In this document: positions 51,813 through 64,000 of the stretch, piece by piece
How positions within the stretch are numbered: position 1 is the first letter of the stretch
Layout of the letters: each line of letters begins with the position of its first letter
Source of the DNA: Parus major
Lineage: Eukaryota > Chordata > Aves > Passeriformes > Paridae
DNA length: 64,000 bases
Direction: 5' to 3'
NCBI RefSeq assembly: GCF_001522545.3
Contig: NC_031770.1
Location: 105,649,468-105,713,467 of the forward strand
Position numbers and translations under genes: made by a program
Notes under the pieces: model-generated
Told to the model about the DNA's origin: nothing
Seen by the model: the letters and a program-made list of their open reading frames with translations, nothing else
Databases searched by the model: none

Positions 51813-54800
51813 GGGAGGGGTTCATGTACAGCACACTGTCAGGTATTAAAATTCTGGTGCAGTAGGGAAAAAACCAAACTTTTAGCAGAATCACTTAATA
51901 CAAATATCTAAATGTACCTGTCCGGAGTACATATGGCAGCTGAACTGGTTGAGGGACATGGTCAATATTTCTTAAATGGAAAATAGGTCCTAAGTAAGTA
52001 AGAAACTTCAAGCAATCTGGGATTCACCAAGAAAATTTAATACAGCTGAAAGCTACTAAAGTAAATGTACTGAGTAGACAGGGGTTGAGGGAAGCTCAGA
52101 GGAGGCATGTCTGCCTTGATACAGAGAAATCTATGTTTTGTAGAAACACACAATTGTTGCATCCCACTCTAGATGCCTTTGATATTACAAGGTTGAGACA
52201 GTGAGAATACTATTTATTTATGTACCTGAATATGTCATCTGGTTATTCTGAATCCAGGCTTTAGGTATCTAACCTTCTGAGCCTTCCATCAGAATGCAAC
52301 ACTAAATGAAAACATTAAGCTGTTCGTACATAATCCTAGTAATACTGGTAAATCCAGTGGTTTCTCATACAGAAAAGACAAGGGACTAGCAAGAAGTTTG
52401 GTGCAGGACTGAGGTGGACAGAGCAGTAAAGACTGTAGTATCTTGCTGCACTGTTTATACAGCAGGCAGTCCCATATTTTCCCAAGCAGTAGGATTGACA
52501 TGGTATTAGAAGGTGAGACTGAAGAGTTGGTAATACAATTGTGTTAATAAATGGCAATGTGCCTGGACAGGTCAGAAAGGGCAATGCAACATGAGCTGGA
52601 TAAGTGTGAGAAGAGGAATAAGCCTGTGAATCATTAGAAGGGATGCAGTGTGCAGCTGTGTAAATGTAGCTCATCTCAGTTGTGGCTGTATCATCATGTG
52701 CCTCTGAGAAGGCCTGGGCTAGTGTTGCATGTACTCAACAGATAATCTGTTGAGATTTTCACTGAAACAATAAAATATATAAATAAATTTTTTTAAAAAT
52801 ACAATGAACTTTTGCCTGAGACAGAAAGGATGAGACTCAGTTTCCTTAAAAACAAGTTTCTATAGATATTAGAGATGCAGTAGGCAAACTCACCAGGTCT
52901 TCAGCTTCACAAGGGTGTAGATCTCCTGTGCTGTGTCATGCAGACTGCTGCAGATGTGCAAGTTACCTCAGGCACTTAAATCAGCATTAGACACTAAACT
53001 ATAGGCAGCTGAACCTCCACCACTGGTAATTTATTTAGTACTAAATTGTGAAGCCTTTTGCAAAGGCAGCAGAAATGCAGCCAGTCAGCAGGCTGTCGGG
53101 ATGAGTGAGTCACACCGCAGTGAGGCACCCGCGTGTCCCCTCCACCAGCCATCAACCATGGCCATCACTGTCCTTCAGGAGGGGCAACAGATTCCCCCTG
53201 GTGTGTGGGGGAACATCCTGAGCAGTGGGATTCTGAGGACTTGCAGAAAAATTGGAAAGAGGACAACTTCAGCCCAAGGCAGGGGGAACACTGCTAATAA
53301 TGAGCTTTACTGTGATGTGGAGGGAGCCCTGTTACTCATGACTGAATAATTGGGTGGGTTATCACTGAAGAACCCATATTAGGAGACAATCCTACACTGT
53401 CAGTGGGAACTGGGTAATCTAATGGCTTTCTAGCTGGAATGAGCGAAGAAGAAATTAAATTACATAGTGGATTTCATGGAAAATGAAGGCTTTAGGTTGC
53501 TGTACATTTAAGCAGCCTTGAGTAAATCTAAACCTGTGTGTATTTTCAGACATGTTTTACTTTTCTCTTTTTTAAGTCTTCAGCCAGATGTAGTTCCTTA
53601 CATACATTCTTTTATTTCATTTTTATTGTACTAGTGAAACAAATATTTAAAGTAAAGAAGTAGGGGGTTGGGAGAAGACCAAAAGTTAATGTTATAGCTT
53701 TTTAATTAGAAGTCTTTTAAATTACAGCAATTTTATACTCTAGTAAGTTTTCAGGGCCATTTAGATTCTAAAATACCTGCCAACTGGGAAACCAGCAGTT
53801 CAGTTGTTTTATTTTTCCTCCATTACATCTGCAGCAGAATGTGACTTTTATAGACATTTGCTTTTCCCCCAATGTTTCCTGCTGATGCGTTAGTTTGTGC
53901 CACTGCAGTCTTCAAAACGCTGATACCATCTCACTGCTGTGTGTTCAGCACCTCTAATCGTCTTTGTTGAATTTTAGGTAGGGAATTGATTATTCTTGTG
54001 GGTTTAAGGTGATCCATGTCTGCAGGTCTGCATGTACCAAGAGGAGGAGACATCCATTAAATATTCCCACACACCCATCTCCATTCACTCTTCTTCCTGA
54101 GCCCTGTGCTTTCATGTGGAGGGTTTCTTCCCTCCTTGCCTTGTTTGCTGGCTCCTGGAAGAGTCATCTGGAAGTGGTGACATTGCCATCAGTACAGCCC
54201 AGTGGTGTGCTAAATGAGAGGCAAGTCATGTTAATAGTCCTGCACAACCCTATGTCTCATGAATATTTTAGTTTACTGCCAGAGCTCCTGTTGTGCTGCA
54301 TAGTCCATGCTGTGTGGAGCTGCAGTGCTCTGGAATATAATTGGTGAACAGGGAATAAAAGAGTGTTTCACATTTGGAAATTTTCTGTGATTCTTAGAGA
54401 TAAACTTGGTAAATTAATGTAATGTTGACAGGAAAACCATGGGGAATTGATTTCTGTCAGGTCAGATTCATAGGGCATCAAGGGGGGTTTGATATGGGAA
54501 TAGGTCAACTCTACATTGACCTATCAAATACACATCTAAAATAAACCAAATACTTGGAAATACTAAAAATCAGACCCAGTTATTATCTCACCCTGTGTTT
54601 TGATGAAGAAAGGAATGTTCAAAAGCAAACAGGCAAAAAGCACCGTCAACAATTCTCTTTTTTTAGCTTAACAAGAGTTTGTTTTCCTGAGGGTTCAGGG
54701 GTGTTTGCTTCTATTCCTTAATCTTCAGAAAGTGTAGATGAGGCAACAAGAAGTAATAATCAGAGCACAGAGCCCTGATCTAAGTAGATCAGACGCTCCA

Positions 54801-55015
54801 AAGAGCCTCTCGTTGCGTTCAGCAAATGCCTACAGTATCTGTCAGTGCTGGTTTGTATTAAACTGCTGCCTGACGGGGCTGGGATGGGACGTCAGGGAAG
54901 GTTACAGGACGCTCCATGATAAGTGTGAGGCCACCTGTTGTACCTGGACAAGATAAGATCTGACGTGAAAGATAGCTGGAGGTGTTCCTATTGTTTCCCT
55001 GTATTACATTCTCAC

Positions 55016-55066
55016 TTTTTTTTTTTTCTTTTTTCTTTTTTCTTTTTTCTTTTTTCTTTTTTCTTT
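55016..55066 (+). repeat. Heptamer array (TTTTTTC)n
   Basis: C occurs at 55028, 55035, 55042, 55049, 55056 and 55063 with T in between, giving an exact 7-base period over about six units. It forms a pure pyrimidine strand of about 50 bases. Confidence 0.95.
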
Positions 55067-55959
55067 AATGCAGTTATGTTCTTGCAGAGAAATACCTACA
55101 TTCTGGTTTTGTCTTACTTTGTCTTTCCCAAGTGGCTTGTGTGCCTGCGTGCCTGTGTGTGTGTGTCAGAGGAATCTCTATAGTCTTCACTTGCTTTTAT
55201 TTATAGCTTGCAGGATTAATGTTGTTGCTGTTGATTATTCATAAAGAGCTGTTTTCAGCTAGGTAAAATTGGAGGGGGAAAGACCTATATTTAATTATTG
55301 ATGTGGCTAGTCTGGTTCATAGTAGATGTTGTCGATGTGTCTTCTAGTACACAGGCAAAACCTTGCTTGAACACTTTTTTCTCAGTTTCTGGGCTGCTTT
55401 CTGAAACAAGATGCCTTTTGCAGGTTTCTTACTTCAGGATTATGTGTGTGAAACCTGGCTGAAGGCTGACTTCAGGGATAGACTATGTTAAGAAGGTTGA
55501 AAATGTCCCCATTCAGTAAAATAATGACCCTTGAAGAAGGCCTAGCTGCCTCAAGCGCCATCAGCAAGCTTGGAGCTGGTCATCCAGCATTTAGGTACAG
55601 GTGGTGGGCTCAGGGCAGAGCCTTCTCCCAGGAACACAGTCAATGTTCTCCCTTCCATTTGCCTGATTTTCTTTGCTTTCAAGCTTTTCTGCATAGTCAC
55701 ACTGGAATAAAAAAACCCACCAAAAATAAAATAAATAAATAAAAGTTATTCTGTGTATCTCCCTAGGACTCCTAACCCAGAGGTAAGGGTCTCTCCTGGC
55801 TGACTGATGTCCCTTCAGCCAGGGGAGAATTTTAAAGGGTCTGTGTGGCTCAGATACATTTCCAGCTGACAGCTCTGTTGCACAGGGTTGTTTTAAATGC
55901 GAGTTAACTGTCAACACTGAAGCACACGGCATGAGGAGAAAACTTAAGTAGTAAACTGG

Positions 55960-56125
55960 AAGTTTGGCCGCGGTGCACTTTCCAGGCTTCACCTGGTGCG
56001 CTCTGGGACGCGCCGCAGCCGGAGCCAGCCAGCCACAGCTGGGTGAAGCTGCCGCCGCGGCGAGGAGAAGCTGCAGCGAGGCACTGCCTTCCTCCCGCCT
56101 GTTTCTCTGCTGGGGCGTTCGGCTC
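55960..56125. promoter_or_regulatory. CpG-rich patch inside the intron, candidate regulatory element
   Basis: About 15 CpG dinucleotides lie within some 165 bases (GGCCGCGG, GGGACGCGCCGCAGCCGG, GCTGCCGCCGCGGCGAGG, GGGGCGTTCGGCTCACGTGG), while the surrounding intron has almost none. An E-box CACGTG sits near 56125, and ATTGGC, a reverse CCAAT-like word, follows near 56163. It is shorter than a standard CpG island. It could be an enhancer, an alternative or antisense promoter, or only a locally GC-rich remnant; no splice donor of obvious quality was identified. Confidence 0.35.
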
Positions 56126-57979
56126 ACGTGGCCCAAAATGAATGAAAAAATTTGGCAACCTGATTGGCAGGTCAGCCTTGAGAGGCAGCCAAGATCTGTA
56201 GTGGTTATCAGGCAGATCCTGGGCATGGCATCACCTGCGCCACACAATAAACACAGATGTGGCAAAGACAAATAGCGGGCAGAGAGGAGGATTCGAGTGG
56301 GAAGCAAAAGCGGCTTTTGCATGGACGCGTGACTGGAAAATTTAGTAAACCAAGCAAATTGCTTACCAGAAGCTTAAATAGGATTCCTCTGGTATCCAGC
56401 AGGATTCACAATGAGTGAGTGATTTATAAACCAGCACATCCACAAAGAGAAATAGCCTCGCTGAATCTAGCCAGCCAGCACCTTAGCAATGTAGTGAAAT
56501 CGCGTCAATAAATAGCGCTTTATTTTTTTTTAAATAATACTTTAACTCTTCAGATTGTTAGCAGCGTATTTGTCTAGCCTTGAACTTCACAAGTGTGTTT
56601 TAAAGCAAAATATTTAAACAGCATTTTCTGTGTTTGTAAAGTCCTGACTTGAAAGTGATGCTGTATCTTGTGCAGGGCTTGATGAATCACCAGTGCCCAA
56701 GGCTGCACAGAGGATCCAGGTCGGGCTTTGTTTTAGGTGTTAGTGATTCATCAGTAGATTCTGGGGAAATAAACTGGAACTCTGGTCAGGTCAGGCATGA
56801 GAGCCTTCTGGTTCATCTTTTAATCCTGGAAAATAAAATAGATTTCCAACTAGGAAAAAAAAAACAAAAACAAAAAATAGCAAAAAAAGTATTGCATAAA
56901 AGCAGTAGAGGGAAGATTACTCTGAACTCAGCAGAGGAGAGCAGTTATCACTTGAAGATAAGCAGTGGGTAAAGGCAGGCTTAATTTTGAATCTTTTTAG
57001 AGCAGTGAACAAAGGAGTTACTTGGCCAAGATGAAAGGTCTGTTCTTAACTGTAACTTGTAAATTGTTGTACTGGATATTGCTATTTAGGTACCAATTTG
57101 GTGACTATTAAGAATTTTTCCAAAGATGATTGAAGTGTTCCCAACAAGCTTTGCCAGACCAGTTCCACTCAGTATTGATGTATTCATGCCTATGGAAATC
57201 TCCATGGCCAGGAGAGTCAGGTGTGGCACCCCATGACCGAAGGACCTTGGGCTTCTGCAGCTGGAGTGGGAAGGTGCCAAGAGCAGGGAGTAAGGTTTGC
57301 TCTCTGTTGGTGTGGCTGAACTGTGTGGCTGCTGCCAGGGTCCTTGGGCTGAGTTGTAGAAAGCACCCTGGGTTATTCCTGTGTGCTGTGCTCTGCAGCC
57401 ACTCAGGGCACAGAGTCCACCCCTGGTCTGACACAGGTAATCCCTCCATCCCTCCCTTCTCCATCAGCCTGATGTGTAGGGGCCAGGCTGCAGCCAGAAC
57501 CAAGTTAGCAGATTTAGTGGCACTACAACCACAGTGGAACCACGTCTTCAGTTTGATACAGCAGATCATTTGACATGAGATACCAGAGAGGCAGTTGTTA
57601 GCACCAGCCCTGACTGAAGTGTGGGAATGAGTCAGCTCTTGGGAATTTATTCATATTTAGTCATAGCTGTTGGAGAGAAGATGCATTTTTCTGCCTGCCT
57701 TGTTTGTTATAAACAATGCACATGTTATCCTTGTGAAACAAAAGTAATATGTCTGCCAAACAAAGTGTTGAGAGACTGAACCTCGACAAATGCAGATAAA
57801 TTCAGAAATTAAGTCTCAATTTTCAACAGTGAGGAAAATTGACCAAGAGGTCAACATATAAAGAGATTTTCGCACTAAATCTCCATCACTGTTGATTTTT
57901 ATATGAAGATTAGATGCTTCTTTACAAGATATGCTATAGATCAAACAACAATCAATTCAAGGAAGTTCTGTGGCTTCTA

Positions 57980-58037
57980 TTATGCAAGAGGTCAAGTTGG
58001 GTAATTTCAAAAGGTCCCTTCTGGCCTTCAGTATGAA
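57980..58037 (+). mobile_element. Old CR1-type LINE 3' tail
   Basis: ATTATGCAAGAGGTCAAGTT, GGGTAATTTCAAAAGGTCCC and TTCTGGCCTTCAGTATGAA resemble the end of reptile-type CR1 elements (GGAGGTCAGACTAGATGATCACAATGGTCCCTTCTGGCCTTAAAATCTATGAA). The TTCTGGCC rather than TTCCAACC ending separates it from the bird-specific copies and suggests a pre-avian insertion. Confidence 0.6.
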
Positions 58038-59305
58038 AAGAAACACCATTAAAAAATCACAGTTTATATGAAATACAATTCTCCTCTTGCCTGATGCTAA
58101 ATGAATTGAAAAAGCATGTTTGAAGGAATCTATCAGATTGTTCAAAACACTACTAAGAAATTGCAGCCGTGCTGGAGACTGAGGCACACTGTATTTTGTA
58201 AGGTTAAGCAAATAAAATTTGTTTCTGGTAGGCTAAATATGTATTCATAACCCACATTGTTACAATTTATCTCACTGTTGATGTCTTTGAGACCATAGTT
58301 TTAAAATAGAGATCCAAAGTTCTGTGTCACTTAAATCACCTGTGGATTGCTCTTTTGTCTCCTGTACATCTGACAGTGCAGTGTTGGGGAGTCTGTACTC
58401 TGCAGTGCTCTGGGGTTTCTTTGTTTGTTTTGTTTGGTTTACCTTGGCGTCATCTCTGTTGGTGATGACAAGGTCAAAGAAATTTAGCCTCCACCAGCAG
58501 CTTGCTGTGGGGTGAGTAGTGATGCTTTCTACTGCCCTGGAGAGGGGCAGGATTCCCTTTTGCATCTTCCTGGTCATTGCCTTCACCTGATGAACTGAGC
58601 AGTTGACTGCCATCCTCATTCAGCAACTTGGCTCAGTCTTTCGAGTTCTCAGGAACAAGGCTCTGTAACAGCTCAGACAAAGGCCAAGACCTTGCATTAA
58701 AAGTCTGGTTTGCTGTGAAGGAGAAATAGGAGACACAGAGAGGATGTGTTGGACCATCCCTGTGATTCCTGGTTGTTGTTGCTGGTGGTGTGCACAACAA
58801 CCTGAGCTGCAGCCAGGACTGCTGCTCCATGTCCCCAGGGCTCGGAGCCGACTGCTCCCCAGCAAGGGAGCGTCTTGTGCTGCTGCAGGTCACTCAGCGT
58901 GTGTAGTGACTGGCCTGGTCCTCCTGCCCTGTGCCCTGAAGGTGACTGGAGGATGGAGAACAGGAGAATTCCCTCTGGTTTTAGTTCCACTCTACACCAG
59001 AAAGCTGTGGCACCTCCAGAAAAGTACTGCATGGAACAGGGTATGTGGTGCAGCCCCAGCATCTCTTTATTTTTAGTGTCTGCAGTCACCTAATAGGTGA
59101 TGCCACACTGCAACATTATTTTTATAATTTATTTATTTTATTCTTCAGTCCTTGTGTTCTTCTGCTCCATTAAACACCTATTTTCTAGAGACAGTTTTGT
59201 GGATGCTAAAGAAGACAATGCAGAAACTCCACCTCAGATCTGAGAGAAATATGGGCTAAGGCTCATGTTTGAGACATTTTTCTTGGAGACAAAAAATATA
59301 GTAAT

Positions 59306-59328
59306 AGGTATAATATATATATATACCT
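59306..59328. repeat. AT-rich inverted repeat
   Basis: AGGTATA at 59306-59312 and TATACCT at 59322-59328 flank an (AT)n core, giving an almost fully self-complementary 23-base stretch. A related ATAGGTAAT word follows at 59343. Confidence 0.8.
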
Positions 59329-59589
59329 ATGATATGTAATAGGATAGGTAATATTAAGGACTGTTATCACCAGTTAAGACACTGTGATTATTTCTCTCAT
59401 GCATAAGTACAGGTTAATGATAACTCTTCTGTTGATTTTGTGGGACTAAGTGCAATGTAACATCAAAGCTGAGTTTTGTCCTCACATGTAGTTCAGAAAA
59501 AGTCTAAAATTAATTACTTTTATTAATGCTGTTGAAGGTTCATCACACAGTGGGTATAGGATAGGGTGGGGTCCATGCAGCTCTTATGT

Positions 59590-59792
59590 ATGTATCACAT
59601 GAGGCAAGTCACAGCACCTCTGTGCATCTCCTTCTGTGCCATCCTCTCCCTGTCTCTTCATTTTTCTGTAATTTTTTTGAGCTAGAGACTCTCTCCTGAG
59701 GCAGGTACTCTTTCTTATGTATTCCTAGTGTGTCTAGCCCCAGCTGGGATTGTAAGATGCTGCTGTAATACAAACAAACAAATAATAATAAC
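59590..59792 (+). repeat. Possible ancient amniote SINE/LINE 3' fragment ending in (AATAAT)
   Basis: CATGAGGCAAGTCACAGCAC and CTGTGCATCTCCTTCTGTGC recall a MIR-like core. TGAGGCAGGTACTCTTTCTT, GTCTAGCCCCAGCTGGGATT and GCTGCTGTAATACAAACAAA, followed by AATAATAATAA, recall the end of an old amniote element whose copies finish in TACCGTAATACAAATAATAATAA. The match is partial, and the family is not named. Confidence 0.5.
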
Positions 59793-62700
59793 TAGAGATA
59801 AGAATAAAAAAGTATCCAGCTTGAAATATGGATCCCAAGGTGCTTGACAGAGAGAAAACTAAGCAAGTCTTACACAGAGGTCATTGAAGGAAAATAAATA
59901 AGCGTGCTCAGCTGCCAGATTTTCTGGCTCCCAAGAAAGCTGCAATTAATAAAATCCATTAATTGAGAAGTGTGAAGAATATCTTAAAGCTTAATGCATG
60001 GAAAAGATGTCTGTATACCCTGAGAATAAACATTGCACTGTGAAAAGGCAAAGTTTATATTGCATAGCATAACCAAGCTCAGAATGACTCCTGTAACTAA
60101 GTAAAATTTATGATGCACTGACATGAGGCACAGAACACTTTACCAGTATGTAATACATTAGTCCTGATACAGTACTTCAGTGTTTCTAATGGAGTCACAA
60201 ACTTAAAACATTTTAGGGATGGCTGCTTGTGATTTTATTTTTACCAATGCAACTCGAAAGCCTCGAAAGTCACTGTGGTAGATATTGAAGCTGTAACTAT
60301 TATTTCCACATGGACATTTTCACTTTTTCAGAACTCTCTGATAACTGTGGAGGGTTTGTTTGGTTTTTATTTTTCCTTTCCATCAAACATTTCTTGTTGC
60401 AGTTGAACAGCTTCCCTGCATTTCCTGTGAAAAGAGAGAAGAGAGGGTTGGTGCAGCTTAACCTCTGCATTTTCCTTTCAGTCAGTCACAATTTCTTTAC
60501 TTTGTTACTTTGTAATCACAAAAATATATTTTTATGCAGATCACAGTTCTGTTTATCATCAGGTTGACTGATCCCTATATATTCTTTATATATTTTTTCT
60601 AGTATCTGCAAATGGTTCAGAATTGGGCCTTAAGACTTTTAAAATTAATTTTCATTAATTAATTAGATTTGTTATATCTTTCATTTATTTCCTCAGCTAC
60701 ATGAATTAAGCTTCTTGGATTGATTTTCATAGATTCTGTTCTTTAATCCTGAAAACAGCTTTGTTCTCTCTTAACAATTGTACCATCTTAACAAGTGTAC
60801 CTTAACATCAGCTAAAACATTTTTGGGAGGGGAAAGAGGAAGTTTTCAGTCTGAAAACAAGAGTAGGCCTTGACAGACCCAGGAGAGGATCAGAAGGCCT
60901 TGTCTTGATAGTGTGGAGTTTTGTGATACAGCTCCTCCCGTTAGAAGAGGTAGAGGGAACCTGCTATGTCATGGGGACAAGGTGTCCATCAGTGTAACTA
61001 TGAATTCACTTCATTAGGGTTCATATCTTACCTTCTTCTACCAAAATTAGTAACTTGAAAAATGTGACTTGCAGCTGATTTGAGAGCAGGACTATAAGCC
61101 TTGACTCTGGATTCCTTCTTGTATTTTAAATACAGTCCATAATATTATTCTGAGTATGCTTTTTTTGTGATGGACTGGTTTTCTTTGGCTTTTATTTTGC
61201 ATCTGACATTGGTGCCTCAGCCCTCTGCCTCCCGGTCGATCTGCTGCTTGACTCTTCCCTAACACTGCCATGGTGTTTGCAAGAGTGAATTCTGCTATTA
61301 CTCCAGGGCGCTTGCAAAGTCCTTCTTGTGGTCAAGTTCAATTCCATTTATTTTTGACATGTGTTTCCTACTTCAGAGACTGCAGTGCATTGCTTTATAT
61401 TTCTGTCAAACTTTGTTTCACAAAAACTTCATGATTCTTCCTCATTTCCCCTCTTTCTGCTGCCAAGCACTGAAGTCCCTAATTTTTTACTTTTTTTAAT
61501 AGATGTGGCAATCAATAGACACAGCCTAGGGTAGAGGGTTAGGATGAAACATCTACACCCCATGGTTATCAGAGTGGTAAATAATTGCTTCAAGCCTATT
61601 TTTTATGCTTTTCTCTGTGACTCATACCATACTGTGGTGTGAATTTTACATTATGCTTTGAGAGACTCAGGTGCATCCCTTTTAATTAGACACTTAAACA
61701 AGGTGCCAATGTTAGGATGATCCCCATATAATCAGAGGGAGGGTACCCAGCAAAGGTCTGACCCATCTCATCACTGACCAGAGAGAGAGCTTTGGGAACA
61801 ACATGCCTGGGACATTTCATTCACATGCTAGGAAATTAAATCCAAGTCAAGTTTGCCACTTCCAAGTACTGGAGTAGATGAAATTGCTGCGTTTCTTGAC
61901 CATTTATTTACCCCTGTGCTTGCATCCTTTTACATAAATGTCCCTCAGCTTAACATCACATAAATTCTGTTACAGATTATAGTGAATTATTCAAATGTGC
62001 CCTTGAGAATGGTGGACACTCGGTGTTGTTTAAGAGCTTGTCCTTGATGGGAGGAGGAGTGGAAGCAGTGACATTGTCATACTACCAGGGACCATGGCAG
62101 GTGATGAGCAGAGGGAGAGATGGGGAAGCCAGCAGGAGAAAAAGAAGGCAGATTTCTGGGAGTGATTTTGCAAGGAAAAGAAACTAAAAAGATGGGAATA
62201 CTATTCCATATACTATCTTTCTTCTGAGTGTTCTGATTCAGAAGTAGAAGTTGCTAAGGTGGAAGGAGTGCCAGAAGTGAGATATGATTATAGTTCGGAA
62301 AAAGGAGGAAGTGAAGGGCTGTCACTGAATGCTCACATAGGCGATGACACTTGGGTAGAGTCATCCAGACAGAGAAAATAAGAGTTGTTTTCCTCAAACC
62401 AGCTCTGAAACCTTGAAAAATTTGCCTGACTTATGGCATTGACACCTCCTCCTGGGAGTTGTCCATCCACCCATTTAGGACATAAGGTGACTGGAGCTGG
62501 GTGCCTCCTGCAGCGCTGTGCCAGTGCCCAGCTGGGATCACATTTGGACCCTGAGCCATGTTGAAAGCAGTAATACTTTAATACACTGCCAGCCTAGGCA
62601 GGAGGAAATTGGGAAGCACTGTGTGAAAACTTGGAGTGAAATAACTGCTTTTCTCCCAGCAAACCACCTGGGAGATGTGTTTTGTTTTGCTTTGATAGTT

Positions 62701-62801
62701 TCTGACACTGTGTCTTATATTGCGACTTGTCAAATTATGTCAAAATTGTGATATGCTGCCGTGTTACAAACCGTATTTATTGCTAATTTCACACTAAAAT
62801 G

Positions 62802-63044
62802 TTATTTCATATCGCTTCGTAATCTGGTGCCATATTTACTGATTTTTGTATTCCATCTGGAACTTATCAGCCTTTCCATGATGTCTGCCAGTAACCCAAA
62901 AGTTCCTTCCTTGATCTTCTCTAATACCCAGGGATAACTTCCATCTGGTCCTAGAGATTTGTTGCTTTTAAATTCCTCTAGATTATTTTCTTTCTGTCTC
63001 ACTGGTGCTGAAATCAGCTCAGATTGTGTATGTGACATGGGCAT
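62802..63044 (-). pseudogene. Decayed non-LTR retrotransposon reverse-transcriptase fragment (CR1/L2-like)
   Basis: Read on the minus strand this block gives an 80-residue frame with FKSNKSLGPDGSYPWVLEKI at residues 26-45. The KSxGPDGxxPxVL pattern is the conserved early reverse-transcriptase motif of CR1/L2-type LINEs, and the following LLADIMERLISSRWNT continues it in frame. The catalytic YADD box and the rest of ORF2 are missing, so it is an inactive remnant. It is the only coding-derived transposon piece in the window; the other CR1 copies are 3'UTR. Which LINE clade it belongs to is not certain. Confidence 0.72.
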
Positions 63045-64000
63045 TTTTCCTCTTTTATTTGAAAGGCATTTAGAACATACTAATTTATTTTAAGCTTTCT
63101 GGATACACTGCAGTTTTCTTCAATTTTCTCTCCCATTCCCTCCCATGATTCTAGTTCTTCTCATGATTGGAATACTTTTGTAATTCTCCATTAGGAATTA
63201 GAAAAACAGCAAAAGCAAGAAATTAATGTCCCTAGCCCATGGGGCTTTTCACAAAGTTAGATGAAATTAAAGCAAAATAATGAGTAGAGACACAACTGAG
63301 TTTTTTACATTCTTTGATTTTCCTTTCATCATTTATGGTGTAAATAATTTTTATTTCTTTTTCTTTTTTTCTTTCATTTTTATTTTTTGAGGTATGTGAC
63401 TTGTTATCATTTGAGTGAATTTACATACCAAATGGATTTTCATGGTTTTTTTGCTGCTTAGGGTCATGACACGTATTTATTATTTTTGAAACACAAGTAG
63501 TTTTAATTATTTTGGTGCTACTCATGTAATTCTGAATAGCTGCTAGCAACTAAACTTCTACATTTTTGTTCGCATTATTAATAAAGTATTGTTTTTAAAT
63601 TTATGAAGGTTTACTGCTGCTCATCCATGTCAATTAAAACAACCATTTACAGCTTTAGTCATACTCCAGGAGAGTCCATTTCACATTTATTCCAGGTCAT
63701 ATGCTTGTTCTCCACTTTAACCACCCACTGCCATCAGATCAAAGCTACCCTTGTAGGAATGTCAGGAGGTTGGATTACAAAAACGTTTCCATAGCCTGAG
63801 TATTAATAATCTTGATAGCCTCCACTTTTCTTTTAATTCATCTTGCCAGCAGACTCTACATCCCTTAACATAAACATTGCTGCCTTTTGATTCAATATTC
63901 AGTCCTTCCATGTCTCCACAACCCCAGGAGACAGCACAGGGCCCTGCATGTGTAAAAATATGCATTTTAGCAGGATGTATCAGCTCCACAGCTTGCACCA

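Overview
This window looks like a vertebrate, and most likely avian (probably songbird), nuclear genome segment. It is AT-leaning and gene-poor, with no operons or dense coding, and it carries many CR1-type retrotransposon tails that end in the bird-typical ATTCTRTGATTCTGTG motif. A tRNA-Ile-headed short element with a CR1-like tail, of the kind described as TguSINE1 in finches, points to a passerine. The species cannot be fixed from sequence alone.

One coding exon can be supported. It lies at about 24357-24659 on the + strand, with a pyrimidine-rich acceptor, a start codon at 24402, 86 codons and a GTAAGA donor. Its protein begins [13 protein letters not shown] and continues with a proline/serine-rich stretch ([19 protein letters not shown]). 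I recognise this as the N-terminus of KLHL29, a BTB-Kelch family protein. The rest of the window reads as its two flanking introns: at least 24.3 kb upstream (probably between 5'UTR exon(s) and this first coding exon) and at least 39.3 kb downstream. No BTB, BACK or Kelch exon is visible, so the rest of the gene must lie to the right of the window.

The introns are built from layers of transposon debris. The oldest layer is MIR-like amniote SINE fossils (915-1042, 9225-9405, 23018-23155, possibly 59590-59792) and an old CR1 tail (57980-58037). Above it are bird CR1 fragments in both orientations (10365-10655, 15196-15306, 20786-20842, 33853-34568, 35385-35775, 41550-41788, 51700-51812, and a reverse-transcriptase fragment at 62802-63044). 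The youngest-looking insertions are a solo LTR just upstream of the exon (23495-24031, minus strand, flanked by TTGA) and the tRNA-Ile-headed SINE (47900-48040). Simple repeats include a (GT)27 tract, a 37-base T run and a TTTTTTC heptamer array.

Several short stretches keep unusually many CpGs or homeodomain/POU-like words for their AT-rich surroundings (about 4838-4945, 16190-16275, 20030-20110, 30050-30340, 42420-42505, 55960-56290, 56440-56540). They are candidate regulatory or conserved non-coding elements, and only cross-species alignment can confirm them. I found no evidence of an undescribed protein system. The long open frames in the introns look like chance or repeat-derived frames.
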